A stretch of 64,000 nucleotides of DNA from Raffaelea ambrosiae (taxonomy: Eukaryota > Ascomycota > Sordariomycetes > Ophiostomatales > Ophiostomataceae): contig PCDI01000010.1 in the NCBI GenBank assembly GCA_002778195.1, positions 368,113 through 432,112 of the forward strand, in the 5' to 3' direction. Position numbers and translations under genes: made by a program. Each line of letters opens with the position of its first letter. The stretch's first letter is position 1. Shown piece after piece: positions 10,621 to 21,592 of the stretch. Under the pieces are notes generated by a model. The model had not been told where the DNA came from. It saw only the letters and a list, made by a program, of their open reading frames with translations, and searched no databases.

Positions 10621-12318
10621 TTTTGCTCTTATCTGGGGGGGGTTGTTGTTGAGAAAGGGGTCTTTCTGTCAGGCCGTTTGTTTTCGCGGAGAAGGAGGGG
10701 TGGGGAGAGAGAGAGAGGAGAAAGAGTGCAGATGGCAGAGGAGAACAGATTGCGAGGGTAAAAATGGAAGACGCGTGTTTGCAGGAGATGTGTGGTTGAG
10801 GGCTGGGGGGAGAGAATTGTGTGGGTTTTTAAAAAATGGAGAGAAGTCGGAGAACAGGTGCGGTGATGGTGTCTTGTTGATCAATTTTTTGGCAAGTCAT
10901 GCGAAGGCGAACGGGCAGGAGCGACCGAGCGAAGAAAGAGGAGGGAGACGAGGAGGGAAGGAGGGACCAGTGACAGGCGAGGCAGGACTGGGCAGGAGAA
11001 GGTTCGAGGCGCCTGGCCCGTTCGCTCTTGCTGGCTGCGCCTGTGGAGGGAAGGGCTAGCAGGGAGGGGTGGCCTAGGGGAGGGGTTTCGCGCAATGCAG
11101 CCCAGGGCTGGCTGGTCCTGGAGAAGAGCGCCTGAACACGGGATACGGCGGCTTTGGGTGGTGGTGCTCACTGGCACAAAACGGCAAGCACGCTGGCTGC
11201 TCGCCTGTGACAGGAGGGAGGGTGGGGCTAGAAAACGGAGATGGGCAGGGGTACCGCAGTTTGCGTGTGCTGGACGCTGGGAGGGAAAGTACCCAGCGAC
11301 GTGGGTAGCTCCTGCCTCAGGCAACATCCAAAAACGGTGTCTCATTTGTGCTCTGTTTCATCGAGTACACCGTAGTTTCGCTTTTTGTCCCCTCTGCTCG
11401 GCTCGTCCGTTTCTAGTGTTCTCTCCGTTTGCATCCTCCGTCTTGTATTACGCTTAAAAGCTGTCCGCGCAAGCCAACCGCTACTGTCTGCTCTTCTTTA
11501 ATTGCAGACTTCTCCTTTTCTAATCTTTCCATCCACATTTTGCGTGCCCCATCACAAGCCCTGTGTCTGATGACAGCCAGCCCACCAGCCCAGATCACCT
11601 GTTCGTCACGTCGTACTCTGAAATGGTGTCCCTTTTTTTTTACTCATTTTTCTACCTTCCGCTCCGCTCAACCACCACTCGCACGGCTTCCTGGCCAATC
11701 TTGTTCGTACCAAACCACTGGCGAAAACTGTGCAGGGCTGCCTAACTGTGCTTACGTCCTGGGACGGGCTAATCAAAACGCTGCAGAGAGAAAAGTGCTA
11801 AATCACAGCCACCCCACTGTTACCCATCGCCCTGTTTTCGAGCCCCACCTTCTGCCGTTTTACCGTAACTGCCGTTTGACAACAAGTTCTCGACCTTAGT
11901 CATCCGCGTAACATGCATCAAGATCCGATACGTTCATGCCTCTCCCGTCCATCAAATGAAAAGAAGAGAAAATATAAAATATAAATATAAAATAAAAATA
12001 TGAAATATGAAATAAAACTATAAAAATAAAATATAAAATATAAAATAAAATATAAAAGAGAGAGAGAGAGAGGGAATTTGTAGAAACAAAGTATTAAGGT
12101 AGAATATTTATCTCGATCGAATCTACTTAAGCCGTTCTTGCAAGACATTATTGCCATACTAAACGGAGAGCAAATCTCCACAACAGTGCGTCTCACAAAA
12201 ATTTCCACAAGTGTTGTAACCAATCCCGCCCTCAACTCGCATAGCTCGAATACTAGGCTTTTCATCTAGGGAGAAAGGAGACATAATTTCAACAGACAGG
12301 GTGTCATCGGCAACTCTG
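10621..12318. other. Upstream region of the 14-3-3 gene and AT-rich spacer
   Basis: The first 600 bases upstream of the 14-3-3 start are GA/CT-rich, as expected of a strong fungal promoter or leader. Beyond 11.4 kb the sequence becomes less GC-rich. No domain-bearing coding sequence was found. Confidence 0.5.
11955..12073. repeat. AT-rich low-complexity block followed by an AG microsatellite
   Basis: Repeated AAATATAAAAT-like units (about 11955-12056) run into GAGAGAGA (about 12057-12073). It borders the decayed gene relic to the right. Confidence 0.85.
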
Positions 12319-13380
12319 TCATACGCCTGTCAATAAAGACGATTGAAGTCGAGAAAAAAAATCCCAGGTGTTCAGGTAACACTCAACAGAGTTGTAAAGT
12401 TGCCCCGGTTCAAAGGCATCACCAGGCGAAATCCAGGACGGTTCCAGCTTCGTAGTCGGCTTGGCAGTCTCGCTCGAAAGGTAAATTTCGCGGCTGGAGA
12501 AAAAATATGTCGCCGTTGGTGGGCACGCCTCGTCCGCGAAGACCCTCATATGAAAGACTGCCGTTGCCGAGGTCTATCTTGAACGAATGCTTGTCATGAA
12601 CATCGGCTCCCAAATGTGAAAAGTGGAAGCCATTACCGTATTTATGGAAGCCAAACACTTCATGAACCGTAGCATACTCTGGACTGTGCATTTGTGAGCC
12701 CAACTCGGGAGCATCCCATGTCCCCGGGTGCCAATTTTGACCTCGAAACCGTTTGAGAAATCAAGAGCCCTAAGCACAATGGTATCAGTGCACGGGAAGA
12801 AAAGGGGGGAAGAAAAGTACAGAATTCAGAAGACAGGGCAGGACAGGGCAGGACAGGGCAGGACAAGACAGAATGGGGGACAGATTTGAACAATACTCAT
12901 TAAGTGCTTTTCCAATTTCGGAGTGTCCCAGCCGCATTTCGAACTATTTCTGATCCTGAACTCTGGTCCGGAGATGGTGATGGAAATGCTCCAGGATGCC
13001 ATGTCTCGTTGAAAGAGGGGCGCTAGAGAGAAGCACACCACTTTGTCTGTCCAACGCTGAATAACAGAAAACTTGAGCAAAATACATACAAAAAATTAAC
13101 GAGCACATTCTCGGCCACAATGAAGCACTTGCCTTCAACTTGGCCTAGCGTCGATCTTCCGCTCGAAGCGACGTTCGGTTGTATATATTTGATAACAGGG
13201 GGTTCTCTCCTCAAGGAGTACAGAATAGAGGAGGGCGAAGTTAAAGATTGAGTCCTGTCGTTCAGGTAGAACCCCCAACAGTGGAGAACGGAGATGCCTC
13301 CTCTTGTCAATCGAGGAACATTGAGAGCTTATTCCAAAAGTGGAAAAGTTCCCGCTGTACATTCCAAAGAAAAACCAAGT
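12319..13380 (-). pseudogene. Decayed multi-exon gene relic, possibly kinase-like
   Basis: Several short minus-strand open segments read like exons but do not join into one frame. Among them are a segment around 13140-13230 (IKYIQPNVASSGRSTLGQVEGKC shape), one at about 13050-12900 (RWTDKVVCFSLAPLFQRDM shape), and one at about 12770-12450. At 12701-12724 one frame gives GTWDAPEL, which resembles the APE motif region of protein kinases. It follows LDFSNGFEVKIG, which lies in a different frame and recalls a DFG-type loop. A frameshift would be needed to join them. The kinase assignment is tentative; an active gene with unusual short introns is an alternative. Confidence 0.3.
12832..12864. repeat. 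Short tandem repeat, unit about 10 bp
   Basis: Three tandem copies of a GACAGGGCAG-type unit, followed by a diverged copy, lie between two putative exons of the relic. Confidence 0.85.
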
Positions 13381-13439
13381 TCAGCTGCAAATCATTCACT
13401 GGGATTTTAGTCTACGTTCCTACCTCATCCTAGGTCTAT

Positions 13440-14620
13440 GAGGCAGAAAGAGTGCAAATCCGGGCGGGTAGGCTGTGCTACGCCCTGTGAACAAGCTGTT
13501 TCGATGCTTATGTTTGCTAGATTCCTGTTTCATGAGTGTCGACTAGGAAGCTGAGCAGCCAAAGATTGTACGAGGAACCTTGTCTTTAAAGAACAAGAGA
13601 TGAAGAGGAAATCTCCGAGGCCTTTTGTTAGTAAGATGAAACGGTCACCATATGTCCGTCCACTGGCAGGAACGTGAGAAAACGGTGCTGGAGGTGGGGG
13701 AATAAGGCTGCACTTTTCCGATAGAAGCATCGCTACCGCGTGGCTTGACAGTTGGGCAGCGTGTTCTGTTTCAGGCTCACCATCTAGTAACAAATGGAAA
13801 TAAAATAAGGGCTAGGTCCTCAGATATCACATTCCTTTCGTTTCCATTGTGTGTGTGTGTTGTGTGCAACTTGGCACCGTTTAAGAAGCGCCAGCGCCTT
13901 AATCGCGTGGCGCTTGTTCTGTGGTTTGCTGTTGTGTGTGATGTGCGTGTTTCTTTTTTTGGGCAGCTTTGACGTATCCGCAGTAACTATTGCCTATCAC
14001 ATCCTATTTGCCTTGTCGTTTTTTGTTGTTTTTTTGGCACCCTGTGACAACAAAAGTCGTCAGAGGTGACGACTACATCATGGACCAACCACAGGCGGCA
14101 AAAGCACTGGGGAGAGAAAAACGCAAAAATAGGAGCATGGAACAGACAGGCTATTTAGAAATGAAGGGGCCATGTCAAAGAAAACGGTTCGTTGGGGGCC
14201 AATCAGTGGGCGGCAAAAGCAGAAAATAGGCATTCGTGCAGGAAATTGGGGGCCAGTGATGGTCCAATGACAGAGTCCAGAACAAGTGCAGATCAACTGG
14301 CAACTTTGGTAGACCAAGGAGAGATCCATGAAAGCAAGGCGTCATCTTCCCATGAGACACTAATCTGGGGAACTGCCCTTCCCCCTTGCCGGCTGAACAT
14401 TTTGGTTCACTCAGTTGTGCAATATGCAGTGCCTGTGTGTCCGCATATCCGCGTGCCTTGCAAGTGCATGCTCAATATGATGTGTCTTCTTTGTTTTCGT
14501 CCAACCCCAATTGTCGTGCTATGCTATTTCCAATGTAAATATAAAATTACCAAAACGAAAAAAAGTACAGTTCATTAGACGTCTGCTATAAGATTACACG
14601 AGTGACGAGCCCTCTCCATG
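13440..14620. other. Intergenic region, no supported gene
   Basis: About 1.2 kb of moderate GC content with a GT microsatellite near 13849-13868. It should contain the 3' UTR of the arrestin gene. No RNA gene or coding sequence was recognised. Confidence 0.5.
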
Positions 14621-15073
14621 TCATGGTGATTTCACCCGAATCGACGTGGGTGCATTCTCGTCTGTCTCTCCGCTGAAGGCTGGCCGGTCTTCAGCCACAG
14701 GCCCCGACACAAAGTCGGCCATAGCCTCGTCGTATGTTGGTGGAGGAGCTTCGTACTCAGTTAAGCCACCCATGCCGCCGGTCTCGAAACCAGACGATGA
14801 TGGATCTTCACCCATCTGCAGCTGTGGCGGATACAGAGGGTCAAAGACCTGCTGCCTGTATTGGTGGTATTGCCGTTGTGGCTGAACAGGCTGGTACGAT
14901 GGTTCTCCTTCTTGTACGGCAATAGCGGTCAGCTGCATATCCGCCTTCATTTGTTTCTGCTTCTCTAGTTGTTGTTGTTGTAATTGTTCTTGCTGTTTCT
15001 GCTGTTGCTGCTGTTGCTGCTGGGATGGCGGTGGTGGAATGAGGTGCAGGTCCACCTTCATTTTGCGTTGTTC

Positions 15074-15135
<62 letters not shown>

Positions 15136-15497
15136 GCTGCTGCTGCTGCAACTGTTTCTGGTGCAGTTGTCGCTCTACTTCCATTTCGTCCTGCTTCTGG
15201 CGCTCTGCAGTCGGCCTCGGCGGCGGAACGGGTCTCCGACGAATCGGTTGGCCAATGCCGGCGCTTGGTCTCCGTGGCGTCGGAGGCGGTGTAGCCTCTT
15301 TCATGTCTACCGGCAGCTCCACTGGAGCAACGGGAACAGGCAACTCAACAATTTCTGTTTGTGTAGACATTTCCGCCACCGCATTCGGAGAAGGCTGTGG
15401 CTGCTGGTTGTGCTGCTGGAGAACCGGGATTGGTCTTAATTGTGGGTCTTGTTGTCGAGGCTGTTGCCGAGCCGGCTGCGGCGGTGGCAACTGCTGG

Positions 15498-15557
<60 letters not shown>

Positions 15558-17212
15558 CGCTGCTGTAGTTGGCGGCTGCCCTGGTGCTGCCCTTGTCCTC
15601 TACGGTACGTGGTCATGGCATCGAGAAGCGGCTGGTTGGGCCGCATTCCAGAGTACACCTGCACGGGCTTGATCGTCAAAGGGAGGACAACAGACTGTGG
15701 CTGCTGATGCAGCGGTACATTTTTCATCGCCTTCTGTGCCGCCCTCTGCGCTGCCTTGCGCTCCCTGATTTCTTTCTTGCTGAGTGTGCTACCGTCGGCC
15801 GTGGTTGCAGACTCATAGCCCACCGGAGGCAGACCCCAGGACAGCCCGACACGCATCTCCAGGTGGTATTCACGGCTAATGTTGCATGTCATAAAACTGG
15901 GTGTTACGGTGTTGGGCAGCGACTTGGAGGCCCACAGATCGTCGGGCAGGACCATTTTCGAGTGGATGGGGCTTCTCGCATCGCACACGGGAATGGCCAG
16001 GTCGCAGCGCGACGCGATCACCCACGTGGTTGTTTTCGAATGGCGCAGCTCTTTGGTCCGCAGCCGTGTCGTGCCCACCAGACACAGCTGGAGCGAGGTG
16101 AGATAGACCAGCTCCTGGCTGGACGTGATCTTGGTGGCCACCAGCCGCAGCGGAAGCGACTTGTTGCACGTGAGGATGGGCGGATACGGCAGCAAAGCCG
16201 TGATTTGGATGGCAGGTGTTACGCCGTCCTGTGGCACTGTCAGGCCGCTCTCGAGGCCGGAAGAAGAGAGGGATGGTGATAGCGGTGGCAGCGAGGCGGC
16301 GGATGGAGACGCATCGTCGGACAGGCTCAGGGACAGCGTCGAGTTGTTTGTGCGAAAGAAGCCGGACATCTTCCGGAGCGTCAGCGACCCTCCCGGCGAC
16401 ACGGCGGACGAGCGCGGCCGGAAGTTGAACGGACGCCGGGCAAACACCTCGCGCGTCGTCGGCGGCGGCCTCGGCGGCTCAATCGGCAGAAACTTAAAGC
16501 CGGTCTCGTTCTTCCAGTTGTCCTTGAACAGGCCGGGCCGCAGCACCGTCGCCTTGAGGAAGTAGCGGATCTCGGCCTGGCCGGGGTCGCCGGTGAAGCT
16601 CGGCGGCAGCGTCTGCTTGACGTGCTGATACATCAACTGCTTCGTGCCGTCCATCACGCGAAAACCGCTGTAGCTGCGGGCAATCCTGTTCGGCCCGCCG
16701 CCGTTCTTGTCCACGTTGCCCTCGGCGTCCACCAGCACGCCCGACTGCGCCAGCAGCATCGGCTGCGAGCACATGTTGTTGAACGGCACCTTAAACCGGA
16801 ACGGGAACGTGTGCCGTCCCGGCTGCAGGGTAGTTGGTTGTGGTGCTGCGCTGCCACTTGCGCTGCCACTTGTGCCCGGGCTACTGCCCTCGGGCTTGGG
16901 CGGGTACACCTGCGCCAGCTGATACAGGATCTTGTGGTTCTCCTGAAACTCTGCCCCCGCCCACGGTCGCGTGCCATTGGGACTGTTGCCCTTGGTCTCC
17001 AGATTCTTCAGCGGGGTGTTGTTGTAGGTCCAGCTGTCGTCGTGGTCCCGTTCTTTGGGCACGGTCAGCGCCGTGCTGGACTCGCCCTCCAGCTTGACGA
17101 GAATGGCGCTGACATTTTCCGGCTTGGACAGGAACACGTCCACCTGGCCCTTGATTACGTCTAGATTGGTGTAGTAGTCTGGCGTGCCGATGAGGTGTAT
17201 TTGGATCGACAT
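14621..17212 (-). CDS. Alpha-arrestin-domain protein, glutamine-rich, 863 aa
   Basis: Arrestin-like trafficking adaptor. Proteins of this family link plasma-membrane transporters to the Rsp5/Nedd4 ubiquitin ligase for endocytosis. The first ATG is at 17212 (MSIQIHLIGTPDYY); the open frame continues upstream only to a TTG. The N-terminal half contains the arrestin N fold (VDVFLSKPENVSAILVKLEG; FPFRFKVPFNN) and a probable arrestin C segment with LTCNKSLPLRL and CDLAIPVCDARSP. The C-terminal third is disordered and contains three glutamine-rich tracts. Near the C-terminus, residues 824-827 are PPTY within PPPTYDEAM, a good PPxY motif for the WW domains of an Rsp5-type ligase. There are no introns. 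The gene diverges from dim1 across a 985-base region. Family membership is well supported; the cargo transporter cannot be predicted. Confidence 0.9.
15070..15150 (-). repeat. CAA/CAG trinucleotide repeat coding for poly-Gln (tract 2)
   Basis: About twenty consecutive CAA codons (TTG on the plus strand) with CAG at the start of the reading direction lie in the arrestin C-terminal region. Confidence 0.95.
15497..15557 (-). repeat. CAA trinucleotide repeat coding for poly-Gln (tract 1)
   Basis: A nearly pure run of about twenty CAA codons lies in the arrestin gene. The run of identical codons suggests recent expansion rather than selection for glutamine content alone. Confidence 0.95.
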
Positions 17213-18197
17213 GATGGCGGCTGCGCTGCTTGCCGTGGGAAGACGGAGTCTCGGCAAAAGCGCACGGCAAAAGGCGAAGGCAAGGGCGCCAATTCAGCCC
17301 ACATGGTCAACGCCCGCCGTTACAATGCTGAAGAACGGCGAGGAGGCGGCCCAGGAAAACTTGGCTGCCCGCCGAATTGTAGAAACTGCCCTGTTCGCAC
17401 TATGCAGCTCAAGGGGCAATGCGAGTCCCTCTCGTGGCATGCTAAGGCTCCGGTGCTGCTAACAGGGCTCTGGCCGTCCGACCCGCACGGCACGATCAAA
17501 TCAACGACAGTAGGGCGCGTCAAGCAGAAATAAACAACATCGGATACGAGCATGAGGAAGGAATCAGCCAGGCTGTTTCAGGTCGCCTCAGCTTCTATCG
17601 TATCGGTCGCTTTGCCTTGCTTGCCAGCTGCTCCGCCCCAATGGGCCACGTCAGGGGCACAAAACTGGTGCCTGAACCCAACGTCTGACGTCTGTAGGTG
17701 ATTGGGGATTGCTGCGGCTGGCTGCAGTTCGTCTTGGGCTGTGCTGTGTGTGGTCTTGCCGATGCAGAATTGGATTGCAAAGCCAGACGGCCACATTTTT
17801 GCTGCTGTTGTTATCACATAAGACGGTATTTTGTTGTTCCTTTTCCCCAGGCTTGGAAAGCGAGACCGAGTTCGCGGGATGCTCTTTCCGGGCTTCGCTC
17901 CTGCCATAATCACCTACTTCGCCGCGCCGTGTGGGGCGTGTAAGACCACCTACAACGGGAAATAATACGGGGTCTTTTTGGCTGCTCGATAATAGGATAG
18001 GAGATTAGCGTGCGCCTCACTAGAAAAAAATTCGAATACGCGGAGAATAATTATTAGTCATCAAAAAAATGAAAAAAAAAAAACACGCCGAAAAAAATTG
18101 TGCCCCTCATTACCGCCAAAATGTTCAAGAACTTCACAACTTTACCCACAGAAATTGGCAAAGACTTTCCTCCCATCTACCACAGGCAGGTCAAACG
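17213..18197. promoter_or_regulatory. Divergent intergenic region, arrestin / dim1
   Basis: 985 bases between two divergent start codons. The half nearer dim1 is AT-rich and includes A runs just before the start (18064-18081). No coding sequence was recognised. Two small open frames near 17.6-17.9 kb have no domain. Confidence 0.5.
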
Positions 18198-20307
18198 ATG
18201 GGTAAGGCAAAGACACCCCGGAAGAACGGCGCAGCCGCCTCCTCCTCGCCCTACTCCCGTCCCAACAACAAGGGCAAAGGGGCCCCTTCCAAGAACAATG
18301 TTTTCAAGTTCAACACGAACGTTGGCCAGGTACGGGATTGCTTGGGCTTGGCTTCATGGCGAAGGAGATGGCCGGACTGTTTGTGGCTAATTCTCTCCTT
18401 CAGCATATTTTGAAAAACCCCGGTGTTGCAGATGGTAAGCCGAGTGTCTGTACCTTTCGTCGTGAATGCTGCAAACGTTGTGGCTAACAATTGTGCAGCA
18501 ATGTGAGTTCCAAGATCTGAAGCAGGCGCAGAGCTGGACCGTTCTGGAGTCTTGAAAAAAGTCTGGCTTCTGACAAACGTATCGCAGTGTGGCCAAAGCT
18601 GAGCTCAAGCCAACCGATGTTGTTTTGGAGATCGGCCCTGGAACGGGCAACATCACCACCAGAATCCTCGACAAGGCGCGGAAGTGCATAGCAAGTAAGT
18701 TGGCTTCCGTGTGAACAATGCTCGCCCTTGTCATTTTTTGTGTCTCTCGTGATGATCATTCTAGCTCTAGATCTGGAGCTGCTTCTGCGGCCAAGATAGA
18801 CAACCTTTACCACTTTTCTGATAGAGACACGCACTTCTTCCGTTGCTTTCTTGCCTCATGACAAAAGTTGACTGGTCTTAACTAACTGCGTACACAGTCG
18901 AGCTCGATCCGCGAATGGCTGCCGAAGTGTGAGTTCACATATTTCCTACCTACCCACCCGTACCATACCTTTTGTCTCCTAACAATTCTTCAGTACGAAA
19001 CGTGTCCAAGGCGGTCCACAGCAGAAGAAGCTGGAAGTGTTGTTGGGAGATGCCATTAAGACGGAGTTTCCTCCTTTCGATGTGTGCATATCCAACACAC
19101 CCTACCAAATCAGTTCGCCTCTAGTGTATGTACAACCCATCTTGGAATTACGAAAGGGTCCTTCCATGCTAATACGAGAACAGATTCAAGCTCCTTTCTA
19201 TGCCCAACCCGCCACGGACAGCTGTTCTCATGTTCCAAAAGTGCGTCTTCATTCCCATTAACGCACGATGTTTTGCAAAAAAAAAAAAAAAAGCTTTCAT
19301 TCATACTAACTAATGGGTAAAGGGAATTTGCACAGCGTCTTGTAGCTCGTCCAGGTGAAACTCTGTACTGTCGCCTGAGCGTCAATGCCCAGTTCTTTGC
19401 CCGCATCACCCACGTCCTCAAAGTTGGCAAGGTACGACCACTCCCAATCCTGTGGGTATAGGTATATCACAGCAAACACAATCCTAACAGTGTATTCGCA
19501 GGCCAACTTTAAACCGGCACCACAAGTCGAGTCTGCTGTCGTGCGGATCACACCCAAGACCGGTCCTGAACGGCCCAAGTTCAACTTTGCCGAGATGGAC
19601 GGCATGCTGCGGGTAGGCCAACCACGAAATAGCGATGAGCAATATAAGGATTTTGTTGAAAGCTAACTTTTTTGAACCTTTTCTTTCCCGTAGATCTCAT
19701 TCACCCGCAAGAATCGGACACTGCGCGCCTCCTTTGCCAGCAAGGAAGTTCTCGCCATGCTCGCCCGCAACTACCGCGTCTACGCATCGATGAACGGCAT
19801 CCCCATCGACGAAAGCCTAGTCGATGATGCATCTGCTGCTACCGCCGACGACGACATGGATATGGACAACGACGCTGCTGCGGCGGACAGCAACAACAAG
19901 GACGAAGACGAGTGGAACGGGTTCGACATGGATGTCGACGAAAACGGTGCTGCTGGTTCTGACGCTGTAGGGGGCGACGACGACGATGATGACGACACGC
20001 CGGCGTTCTTCAAGGAAGCCGCTGCTGCAGCTGCTGCCCAGACGCCGACCAAGACGCCCAGTCGGCGGAAGCGGACCAAGGTGGACGAGCTGGTGCGGAC
20101 CAAGGTGCTGCGGGTGCTGGACGACCTGGAGCTGGCCGACCGCCGGGCGCGGCAATGCGACGAGAATGATTTCCTCCGGTTGTTGGAAGCAGTAAGTTTT
20201 GCGAGTGTCTTGAAAGACTTTTTTTTTTTTCTGTTTCTCTGCTCTCCTCCCCCAAAGGACTCTACTGACCTGTCTAGATGAACAATGAGGGCATCCACTT
20301 TTCGTAA
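18198..20307 (+). CDS. dim1: 18S rRNA (adenine-N6,N6)-dimethyltransferase Dim1, 413 aa, eleven exons
   Basis: Dimethylates two adjacent adenines near the 3' end of 18S rRNA and is needed for small-subunit pre-rRNA processing in the nucleolus. Exons are 18198-18329, 18404-18434, 18499-18502, 18588-18694, 18898-18928, 18994-19125, 19184-19240, 19323-19431, 19502-19612, 19694-20191 and 20278-20307. All phases agree. The spliced protein has NTNVGQHILKNPGVADAIV, the SAM loop VLEIGPGTGNIT, the acidic ELDPRM strand, the catalytic-loop NTPY motif (ISNTPYQISSPLVFKLL), FQKEFAQRL and the C-terminal NNEGIHFS. An acidic insertion rich in Asp, Asn and Ala, absent from compact homologues, lies in the C-terminal region (exon 10). 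The start is MGKAKTPRKNG; the open frame extends upstream to 18069 but the added residues look non-coding. Exon 3 is only four bases long. Confidence 0.95.
18499..18502 (+). other. dim1: 4-nt micro-exon of dim1
   Basis: The bases CAAT lie between TTGTGCAG and GTGAGT. They complete the codons of Ala-Ile in GVADAIVAKAEL, taking one base from exon 2 and giving two bases to the Ile codon shared with exon 4. Direct joining of exons 2 and 4 shifts the frame. Confidence 0.8.
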
Positions 20308-21592
20308 GCGCAGTGGAATGACTTGTCATGAAAGGAGTTTATTACCATGGGTTGTTTGGGTTTCCAAGAAGGGCGTTTGGGGGGAAAGGTTGTTGGGCAC
20401 GTTTAGGTTCGGACATTTGATTTCATCTCATTGATTATTTATCCAAAAGTCTATGCTTGTCGACAAGGTATTTGACTATTACGAATTCAAGCCTCTGTTC
20501 CACCCCGTTGTCACACAAAACCAAGGCACAGTGCCCTTTCTTTAAGGATCTGTATGTGCTTATCAATAGTCATGAAATGTTGGTTGCAATTTTTTGTTAT
20601 TATTTTTAGCTCTTTGCGGTTGATGGTAATAGTAAAAAAAAAACACTTTTCTTGTTGATTGTTGCATTTGGTCATTTGTTTGGTTGCCCACAGGGTTTGC
20701 CCGTTTCTCGTTGTTTCTTTTTTATGTATGTATCCCTTCGCATAATGGTTGTTTGCGGGTATTTCCTTTCCCTTTCTCCTTTCTCTTCTCCTTTGCCACA
20801 CATTTCCTTCCTTCTCTCTCTCTTCCTCCTTTACTACCACGTTCCTCGACAAGGTCCCCTGACAGGGAGATGAGATATGGCAGAAAGATAAAAGAAGACA
20901 AAAGAGAGAGAGAGAATGCGTGATGCGATGCTCCCTTTCCAACAAAACAAAAAAGGCAATAAACGAATAATCAAATACACAAAAGTCGTTTCCCGTCTGC
21001 TCCTTTTGCAATGCACTTTTAATAAAAAGTATGGCTCAATGCGGTGTGCAAGTGTGGTGTGTGTTGCGTGCCTTTGTTCGTCCAACCGCGCTTTCTTTTT
21101 GCTTTTCTTTTGTATGTTTTGTGTAGTCCCTTTCCCAATCCAATCCCAAAGACAAGAAAATAATCAACGCCCAAGTCGGTGGCCATGTTGTTTTCGTAGA
21201 CTCTTGCGGTTGTTTGCGTTTGCTGGTTGCCACTGGGTGCCTGTGGTTTGTCGTATGTGCCCGGGAGCAGAAACAAAGCAACCATTAACAATCTTGACAA
21301 GAGTGCCCCTCGAAAACAAAAGCCAAAGCCAAATCCAAGACTGCCAAAACCTTTCCAAAAATAAGAAACTCCCCGGGTGATGATGACTATGTGCTGTGCT
21401 GACCCAGATATATATAGATATGATATGCCACGAATAAACACAAACAAAAGAGAGGAAAAAATTACACAAAAAAGGCAAGGCAAGAGGGGGAGTCATGATA
21501 TGGAATGATCAGAATACAAGAGAAATTCAATGAGACAAAAGAAAAACAAAGGAAAATGCTGTAGTAGCCGACGATGCTGTCGTTGTGGTCCG
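20308..21592. other. Convergent 3' region between dim1 and the Vac7-like gene
   Basis: About 1.3 kb, AT-richer than the flanking exons, with T-rich and CT-rich stretches and no domain-bearing frame. Both 3' UTRs should end here. Confidence 0.5.

Noticed and set aside
14984..15707. Plus-strand frames giving poly-Leu, poly-Cys or poly-Val
   Set aside because: They are antisense readings of the arrestin CAA repeats.
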